Assembly: GCA_039028495.1 (NCBI GenBank)
Contig: JBCCHY010000005.1
Location: forward strand, 1 to 40,495
DNA: 40,495 nt
Source of the DNA: JBCCHY01 sp039028495
Lineage (GTDB): Bacteria > Patescibacteriota > Saccharimonadia > Saccharimonadales > VXPC01
Direction: 5' to 3'
Shown here one piece after another: positions 27,001 to 31,303 of the stretch. The notes beneath the pieces are model-generated. The model saw only the letters and a program-made list of their open reading frames with translations. It was not told the origin of the DNA and did no database searches. How positions within the stretch are numbered: the stretch's first letter is position 1; every line of letters starts with the position of its first letter. The translations under genes and the position numbers were made by a program.

Positions 27001-27503
27001 GATTCTTTCTCTAAAACTCCGTTGATGTATATTTTTATCTTTTTATCCCCATTGGAGTCATATGTCATAGCAACATGATTCCAAGTATTCTCCTCTAGGT
27101 CTGTGGTGGATATTACGCTCCTGAGTGTTCCATCAATTCTAAGAAATGCCTGAACCCTGCTGAGACCAGATGAAGTGGTATGAGTTCTTAGCAGTGTACC
27201 TGCCTGGTTTGTTTCAGTATATTTAGCGTACAGGTAACAGACCCATGCCGTCGAAGTCGCGCATTCAGGATTCGTAAAATCTGACGTATTAAACCAAGTC
27301 TCGATCGTAACTGCCTCAGCTGAATGTTCGAAACCATCAAGGTCTATATAGTCATCGTTACCGTCAAAGGTGATATAACCATTGTCCGGGTTACTCGCCA
27401 GCGTGCTCGATATGCCTATATAAAATAGCGAGAAAAAAATTAACAGTGTTGCTACCAGCCTTACAAACTGGCTTAATCTTTTGGAACTTAACATTACACG
27501 CAC
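24075..27503 (-). CDS. Large secreted adhesin: three LamG domains, FN3 and C-terminal beta-helix
   Basis: This 1,142-residue protein has a signal peptide (LVATLLIFFSLFYIGISSTL, cut near LAS). Two LamG/concanavalin-like domains of 246 residues that are almost identical follow (~38-283 and ~284-529; both carry FDGNDDYIDL and MLYYRLNDGYGQ). A third, more divergent LamG (~530-760, NYLNFDGQDDYVNLG), an FN3 domain (~765-860) and a right-handed parallel beta-helix domain (~865-1142, THNDVVQIRGG and SFIGPWQTSTSTILLQAKAG) complete it. The third LamG and the beta-helix are close relatives of those in the convergent giant adhesin. There is no C-terminal anchor, so it may be released or held by binding. 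The ATG has AGGAGTG about 9 bases upstream. The 73-base gap to the convergent gene shows no convincing terminator. Confidence 0.85.
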   Translation of the reverse strand: MRVMLSSKRLSQFVRLVATLLIFFSLFYIGISSTLASNPDNGYITFDGNDDYIDLDGFEHSAEAVTIETWFNTSDFTNPECATSTAWVCYLYAKYTETNQAGTLLRTHTTSSGLSRVQAFLRIDGTLRSVISTTDLEENTWNHVAMTYDSNGDKKIKIYINGVLEKESPVYDGVVDPGGATRSLLGAWPSGLGASSNRNLEGSMDDFRVWNIERTAQEIADNKDVELMGSESGLMLYYRLNDGYGQAVSDSSTTAHDGALGDSALPAVNDPIWVGGLDQPAPLCEQTGCVTFDGNDDYIDLASFEHSSDAITVEAWFKTTDFTNPECATSTVWVCYLYTKSNEAGQAGTLLRTHTTSSGLSRIQAFLRIDGTLRSAISATDLEENTWNHVAMTYDSNGDKKIRIYINGNLEKESPVYGGVVDTGGVARSLLGAWPSGSGTGSSRNLEGSIDDVRIWNIERTAQEIADNKDVELMGSESGLMLYYRLNDGYGQVASDSGTTAHDGTLGGTNLPDGDDPIWVGGVLLSAPTQNYLNFDGQDDYVNLGPIDISGSALTIETWFNGENFNNCPSGDCRLISKASSTSSSDHYWMLSTLNNGGEDLLRFRLNTTIGGTETLIASTGSLNESTWYHVAATYDGEFMRLYLDGVEVASTAKTGGVSTNVGVDAWIGGNPNGPTDRPWDGSIDDVRIWDIARSAAQILADKDIELSGTEAGLVHYYKFETSGQDVFDYGPGNNDTILGSTSDIDINDPSIVNQVPDTTPPTWTTAGTTANLIVSSVTGASISLTWDAADDDTGIGEYVVLESGVEVGRTSTLSFTDVGLTPSTSYSYTIFAVDLAGNQSIISTPAVTGTTSSTAVTCNYTGNPNDPGDDLNPTSGTYYRAQVSTLDPGAVNSVVDGQPFPTPLTTGICGVGVEESDLTDNTTCTITTDNIVLDMQKFDCNVVIEADNVTITRSLITSSAQYAFRFKSGSNLIVRDTRIRGTGGSAKAVLIGSSGGATFERTHITGSADNFHTGGSSNVTIRDSYMTGTVKTTGTHNDVVQIRGGHNWIIEGNSFIGPWQTSTSTILLQAKAGDISNVSITDNYLSGAKLYTTEVAPYNMTSVTVTQNVFEEISCFGSCAQNSSGGGAVWTDNFYTDGGQL
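25917..27392 (-). repeat. Tandem duplication of a LamG-encoding unit, 738-bp period
   Basis: Two adjacent copies, approximately 27392-26655 and 26654-25917, encode LamG domains 1 and 2 of the adhesin. Long stretches are identical or nearly so, for example the segments starting at 26800 and 26062, exactly 738 bases apart. The period is 246 codons. The high DNA identity suggests a recent duplication and makes copy-number change likely. Confidence 0.88.
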
Positions 27504-27583
27504 TCCTGTTAGCTAAGTAACAATATAGCATTTATGAATGCATCATAAAAAGTCTTATGCTTAAGCAAGAGAGGCCACGTAGC

Positions 27584-27600
27584 GACTCCAAGGGGAGTCG
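27584..27600 (-). repeat. Distal copy of the tRNA-Glu 3' end (att-like)
   Basis: GACTCCAAGGGGAGTCG matches the end of the tRNA-Glu gene (29344-29360, GACTCCAAGGGGAATCG) at 16 of 17 bases, in the same orientation, 1,760 bp away. It could be the far attachment site of an element once integrated at the tRNA gene. The copy also forms a 6-bp hairpin by itself (GACTCC/GGAGTC), so a plain terminator-like hairpin is the alternative. It lies in the 27504-27625 gap between the 1,142-residue adhesin and the 201-residue gene. Confidence 0.5.
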
Positions 27601-27625
27601 GTCACTTCTGGCGAATCTGAGAAGT

Positions 27626-28231
27626 CTATTCTATCGACCGTTCTAGCACGGTGAGAAAGGCGCTTACTCTCACTTTGTCACCTCTTGGTACACCGTCTAA
27701 CTCTTCGGAATCGAGATAAGTTACATATGGGTCTGACTGGTCATCAGGATTTTCTTCTAAGAAATACAGGTGCGACGAGTCCTCCGCCCACCATGACGAG
27801 ACTTCAGGATTCACTCTGCTGTAGTGCTCAAGTGGGACAACATCACATATTCGAAGCCCCTGAGAGTGTCTCGGCCCATGCTCGAAAGAATACTCGAGGA
27901 GCTCATCCTCACTCCAGCTATCAGCATCTTTCATACCGGCAGCAGCAAGCACATCGCGCTGTCTTTTGAATGAAGAATTAAACTGCGTGCCCCTACCGCG
28001 TACGAAAGCGCTTTCCAGTGCGCTTCTTGCCACTAAGCTCTTACTGCGAAGTTCCTCCAGGGTTGTATCAAGACCTCGTTCATTCAGCCTCTGAACCAGC
28101 TCTTCATCAGATAGCTTTGGCTTATTCACCACAAGGTTACATAAGACCTCAATAACTGAACCTTCCTGATCTGCAGGTAGCGAAATTCCAAGCCTATCTA
28201 GCTGTTTTGTGATTTTGGGGTTAATGGACAT
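27626..28231 (-). CDS. Hypothetical cytoplasmic protein, unknown family
   Basis: This 201-residue, acidic protein has no signal peptide or membrane helix. The N-terminal half looks helical (KITKQLDRLGISLP, LSDEELVQRLNERGLD), with a possible small helix-turn-helix-like arrangement at ~40-65. The C-terminal half is aromatic and acidic (SSWWAEDSSHLYFLEENPDD). I do not recognise it. It has a very good promoter whose start point falls on the ATG, so its mRNA is predicted to be leaderless. It is bracketed by the two 17-base tRNA-Glu end copies, which could make it cargo of a small integrated element. Confidence 0.7.
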   Translation of the reverse strand: MSINPKITKQLDRLGISLPADQEGSVIEVLCNLVVNKPKLSDEELVQRLNERGLDTTLEELRSKSLVARSALESAFVRGRGTQFNSSFKRQRDVLAAAGMKDADSWSEDELLEYSFEHGPRHSQGLRICDVVPLEHYSRVNPEVSSWWAEDSSHLYFLEENPDDQSDPYVTYLDSEELDGVPRGDKVRVSAFLTVLERSIE

Positions 28232-28237
28232 GGACTA

Positions 28238-28266
28238 ATTATATGAGCAGGTGGCAGTCTTTTCAA
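28238..28266 (-). promoter_or_regulatory. Consensus promoter with a predicted leaderless start
   Basis: On the minus strand, TTGAAA (28261-28266) and a perfect TATAAT (28238-28243) are 17 bases apart. The ATG of the 201-residue gene begins 7 bases after the -10 box, where transcription itself should begin, leaving no room for a ribosome-binding site. Confidence 0.75.
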
Positions 28267-28349
28267 TTTTGCTTTCTACTGTGCTCGTAGGTTACGACAC
28301 ATGAGACTGTCTCAGGTTCTTCTTATCGACGTTGGCAGCCATAGGCAGT

Positions 28350-28389
28350 CTTAATCCCTATTTCCGGGAACCCGGAAATAGGGATTAAG
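28350..28389. repeat. Perfect 19-bp inverted repeat carrying tRNA-Glu sequence in both arms
   Basis: The arm CTTAATCCCTATTTCCGGG (28350-28368) is repeated exactly in reverse complement at 28371-28389, with a 2-base centre (AA). There is no T tract on either side, so it is not a normal intrinsic terminator. Each arm contains the 13-base stretch CCCTATTTCCGGG found in the tRNA-Glu gene (anticodon stem, variable loop and T stem). The 28232-28445 interval otherwise holds only the leaderless promoter. Confidence 0.85.
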
Positions 28390-28445
28390 CTGGGGCGGCT
28401 TCCTCTCTAGCGGATCATTTGTAAGACTATGTAAACGGTAAACTA

Positions 28446-28916
28446 CTAAATGCTACTGCAATACATACTGATAGGAGAAAAATCGATGCCGTTATCCGTT
28501 TTGCTCAGTCTTACGATTGTATTTTGCGGGACAGTACATGCTACAGTGAGCTCGCCATCCCAGTTTGGATTTTCGATCTCTGTACCATAATCAAACTTAC
28601 AGCTACCGTTATCTAGTCCATAACTAAGAAACTCTGTATGCCCAAATCCAAAATATGAGGAATCTCTACCCTCTACACATTCATAGACGTTAATTACTAG
28701 CTCAGTATAAGGACCTTGTGTTCTGTCTGATCCATTCTTGATGAGCTCGCCTCCATCAACAAAGCCGCTTACAGCTGAATTTGTATTAAATTGCTGCTCG
28801 TCTTGTCTCGAGTTTGAAATAAGGATAAAAGCTAGCATAATTACTAGCGTTGATAGCCCAACAAAGATTACTTTTTTCACCTTTTGAATGATACTTCGAT
28901 TGATTGCTTTTAACAA
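28446..28916 (-). CDS. Hypothetical membrane-anchored or secreted protein
   Basis: This 156-residue protein has a basic N-terminus (RSIIQKVKKV), a hydrophobic helix at ~residues 18-37 (IFVGLSTLVIMLAFILISNS), and an outer domain of ~115 residues with four cysteines (YECVEGRD, GSCKFDYG, TVACTVP, MYCSSI) that could form two disulfides. The start is a TTG (28914-28916) with AGGTAG about 9 bases upstream. The family is not recognised. It lies between the palindrome and the hairpin array, inside the region bounded by tRNA-Glu-end repeats, and has no obvious partner. Confidence 0.65.
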   Translation of the reverse strand: MLKAINRSIIQKVKKVIFVGLSTLVIMLAFILISNSRQDEQQFNTNSAVSGFVDGGELIKNGSDRTQGPYTELVINVYECVEGRDSSYFGFGHTEFLSYGLDNGSCKFDYGTEIENPNWDGELTVACTVPQNTIVRLSKTDNGIDFSPISMYCSSI

Positions 28917-28988
28917 GCAACTACCTGTCTAGTTTTGAAGCGAGTTTCCGTCAGATTTGGGCCGTGTAGTGTCTCTGTAAGAATATAG

Positions 28989-29003
28989 GGCTCCAAGGGG
29001 AAT
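28989..29003 (-). repeat. tRNA-Glu 3'-end-like copy (inner)
   Basis: GGCTCCAAGGGGAAT matches the tRNA-Glu end GACTCCAAGGGGAAT at 14 of 15 bases, in the same orientation. It lies about 182 bases from the next copy (core at 29174-29185) and is followed at once by the hairpin ATCGGC-AAA-GCCGAT. Confidence 0.6.
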
Positions 29004-29140
29004 ATCGGCAAAGCCGATGCGTCTGCGCTTATTCAAAGAAAATACGAACAAGTTCGTGCTTTCTTTTCATTTCACTTGTCTTCGAACCCAGCCCTACGGG
29101 CTTGCGGGGTTCGCTTCTCCTTGGACCAACCAGTGAAAAA

Positions 29141-29158
29141 GCCCACCTTTTGGTGAGC
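29141..29158 (-). terminator. Terminator-like hairpin after an inner tRNA-end copy
   Basis: On the minus strand GCTCACC-AAAA-GGTGGGC is followed by TTTTT. It lies within the loop of the longer inverted repeat 29117-29182. The tRNA-Glu-end-like core TCCAAGGGGAAT (29174-29185) is just upstream in the direction of transcription, copying the tRNA-then-terminator arrangement seen at 29301-29344. Confidence 0.55.
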
Positions 29159-29173
29159 ATTTTTACTGGTTGG

Positions 29174-29185
29174 TCCAAGGGGAAT
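29174..29185 (-). repeat. tRNA-Glu 3'-end core copy (middle)
   Basis: TCCAAGGGGAAT is identical to 12 bases of the tRNA-Glu 3' end, in the same orientation, 172 bases from the tRNA copy and 182 from the inner copy. An inverted partner (CTCCTTGGACC) lies at 29117-29127. Confidence 0.6.
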
Positions 29186-29300
29186 ACATAGTAAAACTAA
29201 TCTGTGCGCCGAGTAGGCTCGGGCAACAGACTAGTTAGCGAACCCCTTCGTGAGCAAGCTCACTAAGGACGGTGCTCGATTCAGCTCTCTTTGAGAGCTT

Positions 29301-29344
29301 CACCAAACTAAAAACCCGCCAAAAGGCGGATTCTTAGTTTGGTG
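29301..29344 (-). terminator. Intrinsic terminator of the tRNA-Glu gene
   Basis: On the minus strand, immediately after the tRNA, CCGCC-TTTT-GGCGG is followed by GTTTTTAG. An outer stem CACCAAACTAA/TTAGTTTGGTG extends the hairpin and overlaps the encoded CCA end of the tRNA. Confidence 0.75.
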
Positions 29345-29414
29345 ACTCCAAGGGGAATCGAACCCCTATTTCCGGGATGAAAACCCGACGTCCTAACCGT
29401 TAGACGATGGAGCC
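29340..29414 (-). tRNA. tRNA-Glu (anticodon TTC)
   Basis: Read on the minus strand, the gene starts GGCTCCATCGTCTAACGG and folds as a full cloverleaf. The acceptor stem GGCTCCA/TGGAGTC has one G-T pair, the D stem is GTCT/GGAC, and the anticodon stem TCGGG/CCCGG has the loop TTTTCAT (anticodon TTC). A 4-base variable region precedes the T stem AGGGG/CCCCT with loop TTCGATT. Discriminator A and CCA are encoded. There is no obvious promoter directly upstream; a hairpin (29415-29458) abuts its 5' end. Its 3' end is repeated at 29174, 28989 and 27584. Confidence 0.95.
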
Positions 29415-29458
29415 TCTCGTCGGCGTGCGAAGGCGATTTAGCCGAACCGCCGACGAGA
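29415..29458. repeat. Hairpin abutting the 5' end of tRNA-Glu
   Basis: TCTCGTCGGCG (29415-29425) pairs with CGCCGACGAGA (29448-29458), an 11-bp perfect stem, with an inner GGC/GCC pairing. It directly precedes the mature tRNA 5' end and could guide processing of the precursor. Confidence 0.65.
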
Positions 29459-29506
29459 ATGAATCTCCTCGGCACTTCTAGCTACCTCGCTCAAGCCGCC
29501 TCCTCT

Positions 29507-29550
29507 CAACTAAAATCACAGATTTTAGTTGTAGCTTGCCAAAGCAAGCT
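29507..29550. repeat. Two adjacent hairpins upstream of tRNA-Glu
   Basis: CAACTAAAATC (29507-29517) pairs with GATTTTAGTTG (29521-29531) around ACA. One base later, AGCTTGC (29533-29539) pairs with GCAAGCT (29544-29550) around CAAA. They continue the same style of short-loop stems seen on the other side of the tRNA. Confidence 0.65.
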
Positions 29551-29578
29551 GTCTGTACATTATATAGGTTTGGTAGAG

Positions 29579-29613
29579 AAATGCCCCGATTATATTCGGG
29601 GCATTTCTTTTTT
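29579..29613 (+). terminator. Intrinsic terminator, strongest on the plus strand
   Basis: AAATGCCCCGA (29579-29589) and TCGGGGCATTT (29596-29606) form an 11-bp stem followed on the plus strand by CTTTTTT. On the minus strand the tail is only TTTCTCT, so it would end the 527-residue gene less well. No plus-strand gene is recognised before it, which leaves open whether a plus-strand RNA covers the hairpin array. Nothing else was recognised between 29551 and 29709. Confidence 0.6.
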
Positions 29614-29709
29614 GTTTGACTCTTTTTGTTTGGTGGTTGAAAGCGGTCAGTCAGTGTGCTTTTAGAACAACCGAGCTAGGTTACCAGTTGGAGGTGTGTT
29701 TGTAAACCT

Positions 29710-31293
29710 CTAGACTAGTCTAGCTGCGTATCCGCGGTAAGCGTAGATGCCTACTGTGGTTACGAATGCTAGTAGGGCTAGGTTTTCTGTAGCACCTGTA
29801 CGTGGTGTAGTGGTAACGCCTACTGGTACGTTGTTGTACTGGCATTCACCACGCTTACCAGTGTTGCTGGCTGCGTCGTCTTCGCAAGTTTCGTACTCGC
29901 ATCCACCGCGCTCACCATTGTTCAGTGCCGCTGAATCCCTACATACTTCGTATCGGCACTCACCTACTGAACCCGTGTTGATTGCATCTGCATCTTCACA
30001 CTTCTTTGGTGGTTCTTGTGGAGCATTGATGGTGATTGTGTTCATACAGTTAGTGTTTTCTGCACCCTTAATGACTACTGTGTTTTTTGCGCCGTCTACT
30101 GTTGTCTCAAACGTTAGGTCTGCAGTGATTTTGTATGTGCCTGCTACTTCTGGGAGCATGAGGTTGTTGTACTCTGTTGAGTTAACACTCTTGCTGAACC
30201 CTTCTGGACCTGTGACACGGATGACGCTGCTGACTAGCTTTACATTAGCACTATTAGCTGGAGTACCTTTTGCAGTGTAGTTAACTTCGATGTTGAACTT
30301 GTTTTTATCTACGACAGTTATATCAACTAGGTTACAGGTATGGGTTAGATTGACTGCTTCGATCGTAAACTGCTTAGCACATGCTGCAGCTGCCTGGGCA
30401 GTACCATCCGCAGTAAATATGTGAACTTTGGCAGTGTACGTACCAGGTACTAGATCAGTGATCGTAGCTTTGGTCGCGTTGATGCCATTAGTTCGCTTTG
30501 ATTTAACAACTTCGTTACCTCTAAATATTAGGAACTCGTAGCCAGTGACTGTTGTGTTGCCGAAGTGCTGGCCCTCTACTGGTCTAGTTACTTCTAGATC
30601 TACGTTCGTGCGGTTAACAGTGCTAGGAGTTAGCAGTGATGTACATACAGCGTATGCTTCTGGCTCTGGCTCTTCAACAACTACTTTAACTGTAACTGTG
30701 ATGTAGGCACGGTATTCCCAGCAGCCAGGTACAAGACCGCCGTCATAACCTAATGTAGCGCTGTTCATGATGTTGCCAGTTAGAGCAAATGGGCTGTTCC
30801 ATGCTGGTGCATTGTGGGCCATGCTCTGGGAAACATACTCGAGCTTGATGTCATCAGACCCACAAGTGACACTAACTGTATCTGTAGCTGTCGCTGAGTT
30901 GTCGGCTTTGACGGTACCACGAATAGTTTTACTGTCAGTGAATCCGCCGTTGTTTAGGAAGTCTAGGTCAACACGTGTATTGTGTGCAACACCTGCACCG
31001 TCGTAGTTATTGCCATTTACAAATGAAGGGTTGGTATTGTGGACATAGAACCATAGATTGACTGTCTGGCCATCTTCACAAGCTTCGATTGTGTTACCAC
31101 CTGTAGCATTGTTGATGCGCAGGAAGTCTGCCTCGTTACCAACTCCGCCGCTTACACCAGTTGCGTTGTTGAACACAACGTCTGGGGCCTGGGCATTTAC
31201 TGCTGCCACCGTTGAGCCTATCAGGCCAACAAGCACTAGAACAGATAAAATATTTTTGAATTTGTTTACTAGATTAATTAGTTTAGTTTTCAT
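29710..31293 (-). CDS. Sortase-tailed secreted surface protein with C-terminal Cys-rich repeats
   Basis: This 527-residue protein has a signal peptide (ILSVLVLVGLIGSTVAAVNA, cut near NAQA). An N-terminal beta-rich domain with NFLNNGG-like and GCWEYRAYITVTV strands comes next, then two or three Ig-like domains (from AVCTSLLTPS and from HTCNLVDI). Three ~25-residue Cys repeats at about 433-485 follow the pattern C..D.A..N.G..G.C.Y. It ends in a sorting-like signal TPRTGA (P497-G500), a hydrophobic helix and RGYAARLV. Its start is 10 bases after the lipoprotein stop, so the two are co-expressed. The abundant, even composition and simple operon suggest a major surface component, perhaps cell-wall linked. 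Confidence 0.83.
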   Translation of the reverse strand: MKTKLINLVNKFKNILSVLVLVGLIGSTVAAVNAQAPDVVFNNATGVSGGVGNEADFLRINNATGGNTIEACEDGQTVNLWFYVHNTNPSFVNGNNYDGAGVAHNTRVDLDFLNNGGFTDSKTIRGTVKADNSATATDTVSVTCGSDDIKLEYVSQSMAHNAPAWNSPFALTGNIMNSATLGYDGGLVPGCWEYRAYITVTVKVVVEEPEPEAYAVCTSLLTPSTVNRTNVDLEVTRPVEGQHFGNTTVTGYEFLIFRGNEVVKSKRTNGINATKATITDLVPGTYTAKVHIFTADGTAQAAAACAKQFTIEAVNLTHTCNLVDITVVDKNKFNIEVNYTAKGTPANSANVKLVSSVIRVTGPEGFSKSVNSTEYNNLMLPEVAGTYKITADLTFETTVDGAKNTVVIKGAENTNCMNTITINAPQEPPKKCEDADAINTGSVGECRYEVCRDSAALNNGERGGCEYETCEDDAASNTGKRGECQYNNVPVGVTTTPRTGATENLALLAFVTTVGIYAYRGYAARLV

Positions 31294-31303
31294 ACTCTAC
31301 TCC

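Larger units (their letters stand above)
29004..29299. repeat. Array of closely packed inverted repeats (possible structured RNA or element remnant)
   Basis: Seven stem-loops follow one another with little spacing: 29004-29018 (ATCGGC/GCCGAT), 29044-29057 (ACGAAC/GTTCGT), 29083-29113 (CGAACCC, AGCCC/GGGCT), 29117-29182 (GGACCAACCAGT/ACTGGTTGGTCC), 29195-29236 (AACTAATCTGT/ACAGACTAGTT with inner CCGAG/CTCGG), 29250-29263 (GTGAGC/GCTCAC) and 29283-29299 (AGCTCTC/GAGAGCT). No open reading frame accompanies them. Most loops are only 2-4 bases, so the structures would be stable as RNA or as extruded DNA. Confidence 0.75.

Noticed and set aside
28989..29185. Additional tRNA genes at the inner core copies
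   Set aside because: Only the 3'-end-like core is present. No T loop, anticodon arm or matching 5' acceptor strand can be folded.
28989..29344. Integron-type attC sites
   Set aside because: The arms lack the paired GTTRRRY and RYYYAAC ends and no integron integrase is visible. The repeats match the tRNA-Glu end instead.
29459..29665. 68-codon plus-strand open frame next to tRNA-Glu
   Set aside because: It runs through three hairpins and a terminator, has no ribosome-binding site, and its composition does not look coding.
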